A stretch of DNA of 64,000 nucleotides from Prolixibacteraceae bacterium (lineage in GTDB: Bacteria > Bacteroidota > Bacteroidia > Bacteroidales > Prolixibacteraceae), in NCBI GenBank assembly GCA_019459485.1, contig JAIBEZ010000007.1:1-64000 (forward strand), read 5' to 3'. This document shows positions 56,826 through 64,000 of the stretch, in pieces; position 1 is the stretch's first letter, and every line of letters starts with the position of its first letter. The position numbers and the translations under genes were made by a program. A model generated the notes under the pieces. That model made no database searches. It saw nothing but the letters and a program-made list of their open reading frames with translations, and was not told the origin of the DNA.

Positions 56826-58328
56826 CTATAAATCGTGGCCCGAATACGACAAGCTAAAACTCTTGTTGCAGATCGGAAAATCGGAAATTTCGTTGTTACG
56901 CACAGCCAGCGCCAAAGCCAGCCAATTGTGAAATGACGGATCCTTTATTTTATACAAAATCAATTCTCCTGAATTGTCAGTAATGGCGCAATGGCAAATC
57001 TCACCTCTCCAACCTTCAACCAATGAAAGTGTAAAAGAATTGGGTTTCGGACTGCCAATCATCGGCTCTTTTTCAACATATTCCGGAACGTTTGCAATCA
57101 TATCGCGGATGTATTGCATCGACTGCATTACTTCCTGCCTGCGTATCTGCACGCGCGAATAAACGTCTCCGTGATGTTTTACAATTGGTTCGTGCGTAAT
57201 TTCAGGATAAAGACTGTATGGATGCGATGAACGAATATCGCGGCTTAATCCACTCATGCGAGCCGCCATTCCAACCGTACCAATCGACAAAACATCGTCG
57301 TACGAAACCACGCCGGTTCGTTCAAACCTGGAAAGGGCGCTGGGAAGCTGGAACAATTGTTTGTTCATTTCCACAAAATCGGGCTCATAGGCTTCCAATA
57401 CCTCAGTGAGCCGTTTTGCCAATTCCGGAGTAAATGGAAACTGGTTGCGTCCCGGCCTGATCAATCCTTTCGACAACCGGTTTCCGCCCCATTCCTGCAT
57501 GAAATTAATAAGCGGCGTCCTCAAACGACCAAGGACAGAATTGCCCAACTGATAGGCAATGTCGGCACAAACCGCGCTCAAATCGCCGGTATGAATTGCC
57601 ATTCGCTCCATCTCCAATGCAAGCGTTCTCGAAAATTCAATATCGCGTGAGGGCTGAATTCCGCAAAGGCTTTCCCAAACATGCGAGAAAGTGGTGGTAT
57701 GCCCGACAACCGTATCGCCGGCAATTGATTCGGCAAGGGTTGAACGTTGGAGCAGATTTTTCTTATCCAGAAATTGTTGCTCGATTCCGCGGTGCTGATA
57801 TCCCAATTGGATTTCTAGATGCAAAATTTGTTCGCCGTTGCATATAAACCGGAAATGTCCGGGTTCAATAATTCCGGCGTGTATTGGACCAACAGCGACT
57901 TCGTGCAATTCATCGCTGTCGATGGAGTAAAAAGGGTAATTGGCAATGGTTTTTGACTGATCGAAGCGTTTTTTGGAATACCTGACGGGTTTCAGCCACG
58001 GATGATCTTTATAGCCAACACCAAAGTTCTCATGAATTTCGCGTTCAAATTTTTCGAAGCAATGGTGCCGGGCGGTAAATGAATCAAGCGCATCCGCTGA
58101 ATTCACCAAACAGGACGATACATGTATATTGTGGGTATTGTCGTCAGCAATGCAGCAAATCAGTTTAATCTGATTTCCAACCGGATATCCGAAATAGTTT
58201 ACACAATGCCTTTCCGGAGAACTGAGAATGAAACCAGTATTCATTTCCAGAAACGTCGCATAGTTTACTTCAGGAATATCGGCCACCGGAATGGTCTGAT
58301 TGTTTAATATCGTTGTGAAGTTTTCCAT
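56826..58328 (-). CDS. HycE/HyfG-NuoCD-like large subunit without NiFe ligands
   Basis: 500 residues. A NuoC-like N-terminal domain (1-125, FEKFEREIHENFGV) is followed by a NuoD/hydrogenase large-subunit domain (about 150-500) with GYQHRGIEQQF. Real [NiFe] enzymes have a CGIC motif just after this. Here residues 201-210 read SIAGDTVVGH. The C-terminal DPCxxC motif is replaced by FPICNKSFSLSYSGHDL, so no NiFe centre can form. This matches the 'energy-converting hydrogenase-related' (Ehr) proteins. It overlaps no gene and lies 3 bp after the HyfF-like gene. Confidence 0.9.
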   Translation of the reverse strand: MENFTTILNNQTIPVADIPEVNYATFLEMNTGFILSSPERHCVNYFGYPVGNQIKLICCIADDNTHNIHVSSCLVNSADALDSFTARHHCFEKFEREIHENFGVGYKDHPWLKPVRYSKKRFDQSKTIANYPFYSIDSDELHEVAVGPIHAGIIEPGHFRFICNGEQILHLEIQLGYQHRGIEQQFLDKKNLLQRSTLAESIAGDTVVGHTTTFSHVWESLCGIQPSRDIEFSRTLALEMERMAIHTGDLSAVCADIAYQLGNSVLGRLRTPLINFMQEWGGNRLSKGLIRPGRNQFPFTPELAKRLTEVLEAYEPDFVEMNKQLFQLPSALSRFERTGVVSYDDVLSIGTVGMAARMSGLSRDIRSSHPYSLYPEITHEPIVKHHGDVYSRVQIRRQEVMQSMQYIRDMIANVPEYVEKEPMIGSPKPNSFTLSLVEGWRGEICHCAITDNSGELILYKIKDPSFHNWLALALAVRNNEISDFPICNKSFSLSYSGHDL

Positions 58329-58331
58329 TTT

Positions 58332-59762
58332 TTAAATTTGTAGCAAAATGACACTTTCCCTGATCAGGTCAACAAATATTTCAGGAGGATTTAAGCCCAG
58401 CCAAACAGCGGCAAACAGCAATACATATTGGGTTAGTGATTCCCAAGGATTTATTCTAGGAACATTGCTGTCATCAAACCCTTCAACCGGAGAAAACAGT
58501 ATTTTGAAGATATTTTTTGCAAATGCCCAGATAATGATCGTCAGGAGTAAAAGCACCAGCAACAGCACAAAAATATATTGACCTTCGAACAACGCCCTGA
58601 AAATCAGGAATTCGCTTACAAACAATCCTGAAGGCGGCATTGCAGTGGCACTGATAAATGCAATCAGCAACACAATTGCACCGGTTGGGTTGTATTTAAA
58701 ATAATTGCCCACGTATGCAACGCTTTTGCTCTGAAAAACATTGTACAACTGGTTGAACTGAAAAAACATGCTCGACTTAACCAACGCATGTAAAACAAGA
58801 TGCAGAATGGCTGCATAATAGCCAATTCCTCCGGCAGCAACACCCAACATCACCAAACCCATGTGCTCGATACTCGAATAGGCAAACATACGCTTGATAT
58901 TTATAACCTTCGTCATGTAAACAGTGGCTACAAATATGGAGAGTATGGCCGAAACAAAAATAACAATGTTGGCCCAGTGATGCAAAGGCGTATGGGCAAT
59001 TACAATATAAAACCTGAAAATGCCGATAAAACCCATGTTCATTAAAGCACTCGATAACAGCGCGCCAGCTGGTGCGGGAGCTTTGTCTTTGGCATCAACT
59101 CCGGCGGTGTACATCGGGACTAATCCGAGCTTGGCAGTAAATCCGGTGAAAATAAACAGGAAAGCAAGCCTCAGCCAAAAAGGATTTAACTGGTCGCTTT
59201 TTGCCATTAAGTTGGAGTACGACAAATCTTCAGAACCGGTTCCCTGAAGCGAAAGACTTAGAAACAGGATACCAATGAAAACAAATGTGATACTGATGGC
59301 ACAAATAAACACGTATTTCCACGTGCCTTCAAGCGCCAATTTGTTTCGGTGATGGTAAATCAAAGCTGAAGCGCTCAGGGTTGTCAATTCAGTAAAAATC
59401 CAGACAACGGCAATGTGGTTGGCCAAATAGGCAGCACTGATTGATGTAATTAGCAGAACAAGCGCCGCGAAATAAATACTTCTTGAATGGTGCGATGTTT
59501 CGGGACTGCGCTTTATGTATAAGTAACTGTGCATCAAAGCCGGAAGACTAACGACAGTTAAGGTGATTAAAAATAACAATCCCAAAGAATCGGAGGTGAA
59601 ATACTCCAATTCAGTTCCCCTGTAATTTGAACATTGATAGATCGTAAAAATAGTTTGCAATAAGCCAAAGAGGATGATCAATACATTGTTAATGATTACA
59701 TTCCGATTTGCGAATAGCAAACCTGCTATGAGAATACCTCCTGTTAAATAAATTCCGGTCAT
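58332..59762 (-). CDS. HyfF/NuoN-like proton-pumping membrane subunit
   Basis: 476 residues with about 14 transmembrane helices (PF00361). Proton-channel residues are visible: Glu in WIFTELTTLSASALIYHH and Lys in FTAKLGLVPMYTAGVDAKDKAPAP, plus YSSIEHMGLVMLGVA and the Lys in VLHALVKSSMFFQFNQL. It belongs to the antiporter-like subunits shared by complex I and hydrogenase-4. It sits 3 bp before the large-subunit gene and 11 bp after the HyfE-like gene. Confidence 0.92.
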   Translation of the reverse strand: MTGIYLTGGILIAGLLFANRNVIINNVLIILFGLLQTIFTIYQCSNYRGTELEYFTSDSLGLLFLITLTVVSLPALMHSYLYIKRSPETSHHSRSIYFAALVLLITSISAAYLANHIAVVWIFTELTTLSASALIYHHRNKLALEGTWKYVFICAISITFVFIGILFLSLSLQGTGSEDLSYSNLMAKSDQLNPFWLRLAFLFIFTGFTAKLGLVPMYTAGVDAKDKAPAPAGALLSSALMNMGFIGIFRFYIVIAHTPLHHWANIVIFVSAILSIFVATVYMTKVINIKRMFAYSSIEHMGLVMLGVAAGGIGYYAAILHLVLHALVKSSMFFQFNQLYNVFQSKSVAYVGNYFKYNPTGAIVLLIAFISATAMPPSGLFVSEFLIFRALFEGQYIFVLLLVLLLLTIIIWAFAKNIFKILFSPVEGFDDSNVPRINPWESLTQYVLLFAAVWLGLNPPEIFVDLIRESVILLQI

Positions 59763-59773
59763 GTAGTTGTATT

Positions 59774-60406
59774 TTAATAATCCTTCAAATTGCTTAACTG
59801 GTTAACATCGACGTCTTTGAAAACATCGCCAATTTTATTCAGAAATATCCCCAAAATTAAAACACTCGCAAAAATATCGAGCATAACGCCAAGGTTTACG
59901 AGCATTGGCATTTCGTTTCCAACTGCCAGCGACAATACGAAAACACCATTTTCAATGATCAGGTATCCCATTACGTGTGTGATTATTTTCTTTCGCGAAG
60001 CGATGAAATACAAACCTGTAAACAGTGTTGAAAGCGCTACAATGAAAAATATCTTGTCCAGATTATCATCCTTTACCGAATTGGCCAGCAATATGGTTAC
60101 CACAATAATGATGGTCGTGATTACGAGTGACAGGAAGTTGGGAATGTATGGTTCTGCTTCGCGGGTGATGTTGTTCCTTTTGATGAGATGATCTAAAAAC
60201 AAGGGAACCGCTATTGCTTTAAAAATAATGGTTTCAAGAAGAATGAGCACCAGGTTTAAGGTATTGATTTCCTGCAACTGCATAAAAGTTACCCCAAAGA
60301 GTATAAATCCCTGAAGCGCCAAGACCTTCACGTACGTGATGATCCGGTTTGCGATGGAAACATACAAAAGGGTGATAATGAAAACTATTAAAAGTACGTC
60401 AATCAT
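59774..60406 (-). CDS. HyfE-like membrane subunit (NuoK-related)
   Basis: 210 residues with about seven transmembrane helices. LALQGFILFGVTFMQL, YIPNFLSLVITTIIIVV and GYLIIENGVFVLSLAVGNEMPMLVNLGVMLDIF match hydrogenase-4 component E. The NuoK-like half carries the conserved Glu in IENGVF. It is a proton-path subunit of the membrane arm and lies between the HyfC-like and HyfF-like genes in the usual order. Confidence 0.92.
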   Translation of the reverse strand: MIDVLLIVFIITLLYVSIANRIITYVKVLALQGFILFGVTFMQLQEINTLNLVLILLETIIFKAIAVPLFLDHLIKRNNITREAEPYIPNFLSLVITTIIIVVTILLANSVKDDNLDKIFFIVALSTLFTGLYFIASRKKIITHVMGYLIIENGVFVLSLAVGNEMPMLVNLGVMLDIFASVLILGIFLNKIGDVFKDVDVNQLSNLKDY

Positions 60407-60417
60407 TTTCGTAAGTA

Positions 60418-61323
60418 TTAAACAAATTTTCCCAGGACAAGCAATACGCCTAAAAAGATCAGCAAACTGACCGATGAAAGTGCAAAAATAAACTGCGGGT
60501 TATGGCTCATCCTGTAACGGGCCATGAAAGATTCTATCAATCCGACTGATACTGCAAAAGCAAATTGAGTTATGAAAAAGATCGGAATTGCATAAGCCAT
60601 TGACAGTTCTCCAATGTATAGGTTGGTAATGAGGGTTCCGTACATGGCGAATTTCAGATATCCGGTCGAAAGGATCAAACCCAGATCGAAACCGCTGTTG
60701 TCGAGTATCATTACTTCGTGAACCATTGTCAGTTCAAGGTGCGTTTTTGGATCATCGATTGGCATCCGGCTGTTTTCGATCATGGCAATCATTACCAGAA
60801 CAAAAGTGGCCATAATTCCCAACGCATAAGTTATATATGATCCCAAATGCAAAGTCGAAAAGATTTCGAAGAATGAAGTGTGTCCTGTCAGCAAAGCAAA
60901 CGAACCCATTAAAATGAAGAACGCTGGCTCGGCAAACATTGAATACAATGCTTCGCGGCTGGCACCCATGCCTTCGAAACTGCTTCCGGTATCCATTGCC
61001 GAAATAATGCTGAAGAATTTACCCAGTGCCAAAACGTAGGCAAAAAAGATAAAGTCGCCATCGAAACTTATAATTCCTTTGGTTGAACCGAACGGAACCA
61101 CCAAAATTGCCATCACTACCGATGAAAAATAGACTACCGGGGCAATCTGGAATACAAAGCTGGTAGTTTCGCTGTAAACTGAACCTTTTTTAAATAGCCT
61201 CCACACATCTTTAACAGGCTGAAAGATGCCTGGCCCTTTTCTTCCTGAAGCAATACTTTTTGTCCGAATTATAATTCCGGTGAAGAAAAGGCTTGCGATA
61301 AGTATGAGTACCAAACTTAGCAT
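60418..61323 (-). CDS. HyfC/HycD-like (NuoH-related) membrane subunit
   Basis: 301 residues with about eight transmembrane helices. SIASGRKGPGIFQPVKDVWRLFKKGSVY and NSRMPIDDPKTHLELTMVHEVMILDNSG are the NuoH/HycD quinone-site-facing loops. The conserved Glu and Asp residues are kept. It joins the membrane arm to the hydrophilic subunits. The stop lies 11 bp before the HyfE-like gene. Confidence 0.93.
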   Translation of the reverse strand: MLSLVLILIASLFFTGIIIRTKSIASGRKGPGIFQPVKDVWRLFKKGSVYSETTSFVFQIAPVVYFSSVVMAILVVPFGSTKGIISFDGDFIFFAYVLALGKFFSIISAMDTGSSFEGMGASREALYSMFAEPAFFILMGSFALLTGHTSFFEIFSTLHLGSYITYALGIMATFVLVMIAMIENSRMPIDDPKTHLELTMVHEVMILDNSGFDLGLILSTGYLKFAMYGTLITNLYIGELSMAYAIPIFFITQFAFAVSVGLIESFMARYRMSHNPQFIFALSSVSLLIFLGVLLVLGKFV

Positions 61324-61324
61324 A

Positions 61325-63346
61325 TTATAAGTGGTTTAAGAATTGTAAAATTATTAAAAAACTATCGATCAGAACCGGGATAATTATTACTGAAGCGATG
61401 AAGACGATGCCATAAAGAATGTACCGCTGCAAATGGCCATTCTGTAAAAATACGAACCATTCCCTAATCGATGCAATCTTCTTTAGCGGAAAATCTATGA
61501 GAATCCGTTCAATATTATCGTACGGATGCGTTTCATAATGCCTCTTCGAAGGGAAGATTCCGGTGATTTCAGTTTCATCTTTTTCGATAAAAAGCATTGG
61601 TTTGGCAAGTTTGGTATAAGTCCGCACAAATGAATTCGCTGTGTATTGTATTTTAGACGATGGTACAGTGTATCCACAACCCCAGGTTGGCTCAATCGTT
61701 ATTATTTTCGATCGGGTAACGAGTTTCCGGATTCCCCAAACGGCCAAAATAAACAAGATAAATCCGGCACTCACCCAATTGATTGTTTGCAAAGAATCGA
61801 ACACTCTCATTTGAGGCAGATTGGGATTAAACACAATATCCCCGGTAAAAAGCGCAACTGGCTTTATTAACAGATTTAAAAATACCGAAGGAAACAAGCC
61901 AATAAGTATCATCAATGCCGCAGCCAGATACATGGGAAACAATTGCCAGAAACTCATTTCGGAAGTATGTATTTCTGGGTTGCTGCGATTGGTTCCTAAA
62001 AACACAATGCTGAATGCTTTGGTAAAACAGAAAATTGCCAATCCGCCAATCGCCACCAGTCCGAGTATTGAAAACGTAATAATGATAAGTGAAATCAGAT
62101 CTGCAGAAAATAGCCAGTCGTAGATTCCTCCGTAGATTAAAAATTCAGAAATGAAACCATTTAACGGCGGCAATCCACAAATAGCCAATGCGCCAATCAG
62201 AAACAAGAAAGCCGTATGTGGCATTTTTTTAATTAAGCCGCCCAACCGTTCAACATTCATGGTATGTGCCGACTGATATACGTTTCCGGCGCTGTAAAAA
62301 AGCAACGATTTAAACAGCGAATGGTTGAGTGTATGCAACAGCGCTCCCATAAATCCCAGGGTCGCCATCAGTTCATTGCCGGTTCCCAGACCGATGCACC
62401 CAATGCCGATGCCAATGCCGATAATGCCAATATTTTCGATGCTGTGGTAGGCGAGTAATTTTTTCAGATTGTGCTGAATAATGGCAAGCGCAACTCCGTA
62501 AACTCCTGAAATTATTGAGATGAACAGAATGATGTAACCAATCGTTGCGTAATCTGCATTGATCAGCAAAATCATCCGGAGAATGCCATAAATACCAATC
62601 TTGATCACAACGCCTGACATTACTCCGGAGACATGAGATGGAGCAACCGGATGGGCATGAGGAAGCCAGGTGTGAAACGGCACGAACCCGGCTTTAATGG
62701 CAAATCCGATAAAAAAGCTTAGGAAAAGTACCGTTCCGGCCATTGCAGGTTGCTGATGCGAGAATTCGGCAATGGCATCAAAATCATAGCTGCCCGTTTT
62801 AACTGCCACATAAATAAATCCGAGCATTAAAAACAGGATGGAAACATGCGATTGAATCAGGTAATTAATGCCCGCCTTTAAAGTGTCCGCTTTGTAACTC
62901 TCAAAAATAACCAGTATAAAAGCTGACAATGCCATCGCTTCCCAACTTATGAGAAACACCATTGCATTCTGAACCGAACAAATCAAAATCAGGGAAATAT
63001 GCAGTAAGTTATACGACAGCCAATGCATGGTCAGATTGGTTCTTTGCCTGGCATATGGCTTCATGTAACTCTTACCGTATATGACACCGGTTATCATCGT
63101 AAAATTAATGACGAGGATAAACCATGCAGATAAAGCGTCAATTTTTATGGGAACCGCACCAAAAGGAATTGTTCCGGCCAGCAGAGTCTGAAATTCGTTG
63201 CCAAGCAGTGCCGGTATTGCAAACATACTGCTGAACAAACTGGTAATTACAACCATTGTAACCGTAACCATCCCTTTCGTTGTTGATTTAACGAACAAAA
63301 GAGCTGTGATAGCTGATAACAATATGGCTAAATACAAGTATATCAA
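61325..63346 (-). CDS. HyfB/NuoL-like proton-translocating membrane subunit
   Basis: 673 residues with about 15 transmembrane helices. It has LISWEAMALSAFILV (TM5 Glu), FAIKAGFVPFHTWLPHAHPVAPSHVSGVMSG (TM7 Lys) and LLHTLNHSLFKSLLFYSAGNV (TM8 Lys). The C-terminal extension PTWGCGYTVPSSKIQYTANSF is typical of HyfB. It overlaps the upstream gene by 4 bp and is followed after 1 bp by the HyfC-like gene. The complex thus has two HyfB-like and one HyfF-like pump subunits. Confidence 0.93.
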   Translation of the reverse strand: MIYLYLAILLSAITALLFVKSTTKGMVTVTMVVITSLFSSMFAIPALLGNEFQTLLAGTIPFGAVPIKIDALSAWFILVINFTMITGVIYGKSYMKPYARQRTNLTMHWLSYNLLHISLILICSVQNAMVFLISWEAMALSAFILVIFESYKADTLKAGINYLIQSHVSILFLMLGFIYVAVKTGSYDFDAIAEFSHQQPAMAGTVLFLSFFIGFAIKAGFVPFHTWLPHAHPVAPSHVSGVMSGVVIKIGIYGILRMILLINADYATIGYIILFISIISGVYGVALAIIQHNLKKLLAYHSIENIGIIGIGIGIGCIGLGTGNELMATLGFMGALLHTLNHSLFKSLLFYSAGNVYQSAHTMNVERLGGLIKKMPHTAFLFLIGALAICGLPPLNGFISEFLIYGGIYDWLFSADLISLIIITFSILGLVAIGGLAIFCFTKAFSIVFLGTNRSNPEIHTSEMSFWQLFPMYLAAALMILIGLFPSVFLNLLIKPVALFTGDIVFNPNLPQMRVFDSLQTINWVSAGFILFILAVWGIRKLVTRSKIITIEPTWGCGYTVPSSKIQYTANSFVRTYTKLAKPMLFIEKDETEITGIFPSKRHYETHPYDNIERILIDFPLKKIASIREWFVFLQNGHLQRYILYGIVFIASVIIIPVLIDSFLIILQFLNHL

Positions 63347-64000
63347 TGCAGTAAATTAAACACTGTTCCAATAAATACAATCAGTATAAATACAATACCA
63401 TAGAGGACATAGGCCTGAATCCGCCCATTCTGGAAAAACTTAAACAGATCGATAAATAAACCGAGGTATTTAATTGCAGGATTTATCAGCCAATGTTCCC
63501 AAAAGTCGAGATAGGACGAAGAGTAGTTTCTACTTACAGGAAATATCTCGTTGGTTTTTAATTCGTTGAAACTCTTTTTTTCGATCAGCACAAAATTGAA
63601 AAGCTTGCTCAACGGCTTTGTAAACGACTTCCCGGAGTATTGCATTCGGCTTGTTGGAGCAGTATATCCACATCCCCAGGTTGAATTGTAAGTGCTTTTT
63701 CGTTTTTGGGTAATCGCTTTCCGGAGGTAAAATATTAATCCTATTCCAACAATGAACAGAAATGAATACAAGCTAATGTGTTGTAAAACGGATGAGTAAC
63801 GGAGAAAGTCAATGTTTCCGACTTCCATGTTGGCATGAAAAGATCCGTTGAGAATGGTCAGAATAACATTCAGGAAATAACCCGAAAAGAAAGCAATGGA
63901 AAGCATAACCAGCACAATCATGTATTGCGGAACCAACATGATGTTTGAGGCTTCGCGGGGCTCGTGATGCAGTTCAGTTCTTGCCGAACCCAGGAATATG
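63343..64000 (-). CDS. Second HyfB/NuoL-like subunit, C-terminal part (runs off the window)
   Basis: The frame is open to the window edge (FLGSARTELHHEPREASN precedes the internal Met at 63939), so the gene continues beyond 64000. The visible part holds the last transmembrane helices and STWGCGYTAPTSRMQYSGKSFTKP, parallel to the C-terminus of the 61325-63346 protein. ATG at 63939 is therefore not the start. The two tandem HyfB-like genes look like an ancient duplication within the operon. Confidence 0.85.
   Translation of the reverse strand, partial: IFLGSARTELHHEPREASNIMLVPQYMIVLVMLSIAFFSGYFLNVILTILNGSFHANMEVGNIDFLRYSSVLQHISLYSFLFIVGIGLIFYLRKAITQKRKSTYNSTWGCGYTAPTSRMQYSGKSFTKPLSKLFNFVLIEKKSFNELKTNEIFPVSRNYSSSYLDFWEHWLINPAIKYLGLFIDLFKFFQNGRIQAYVLYGIVFILIVFIGTVFNLLH

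Noticed and set aside
55795-64000. Functional [NiFe] hydrogenase
   Set aside because: The large subunit lacks both CxxC metal motifs and the small subunit lacks three of four cluster cysteines.

Overview
The window looks like a chromosomal segment of a Bacteroidota bacterium, probably an environmental Bacteroidales/Marinilabiliales-type organism. Supporting signs are the bifunctional fucokinase/GDP-fucose pyrophosphorylase (Fkp), -7 promoter elements of the form TAnnTTTG, four-helix-bundle (S23-type) proteins, VioA/WecB/bi-domain-oxidoreductase polysaccharide genes, and a hydrogenase-4-like membrane complex. No rRNA, tRNA or CRISPR array was seen.

Layout. 1-2.5 kb: the tail of an IS4-type transposase, a DUF3791/DUF3990 operon, and a PIN toxin-antitoxin (TA) pair lying between two decayed ends of UDP-glucose dehydrogenase genes. 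2.5-24.7 kb: a surface polysaccharide (O-antigen/capsule) cluster, all on the + strand. It holds a nucleotide-sugar dehydrogenase, Wzx flippase, VioA-like aminotransferase, PglD/NeuD-like acyltransferase, a MaoC hydratase plus CitE-like lyase, glycosyltransferases, a Wzy polymerase, a TIM-barrel hydrolase-like protein, a bi-domain oxidoreductase, a heparinase-like protein and WecB. It ends with a 4-keto-reductase / 4,6-dehydratase / initiating phosphoglycosyl transferase set. 24.7-30.2 kb: an accretion zone of TA modules and TA remnants with a helical-protein gene and a 21-bp tandem array. 30.2-36.3 kb: GDP-fucose supply by both routes (gmd, fcl and fkp). 36.3-50.9 kb: a Wzi-like outer-membrane protein, a DedA-type protein, gpmI, an acyl-CoA ligase, a hybrid histidine kinase, recR, a GT2 fusion and other ordinary genes. 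51-54.4 kb: a second 21-bp array with a paralogue of the helical protein, then unknown and four-helix-bundle genes. 54.5-64 kb: HicB, MNT/HEPN and a minus-strand operon for a complex I/hydrogenase-4-like complex whose catalytic subunits lack metal ligands.

Three patterns stand out. (1) Two 21-bp-period arrays (12 and about 14 units) each lie 5' of a member of the same helical protein family, in matching orientation. (2) Many short dispersed repeat families are present, and at least eight intrusions sit in frame inside polysaccharide genes. (3) TA modules or their remnants are repeatedly bracketed by direct partial copies of neighbouring genes, as single-crossover integration or local duplication would leave.

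The cluster would make an undecaprenyl-linked repeat unit (initiated by 24066-24740), decorate it with fucose and possibly an N-hydroxyacylated amino sugar, flip it with Wzx and polymerise it with Wzy. These functional links are inferred from family membership and gene order.
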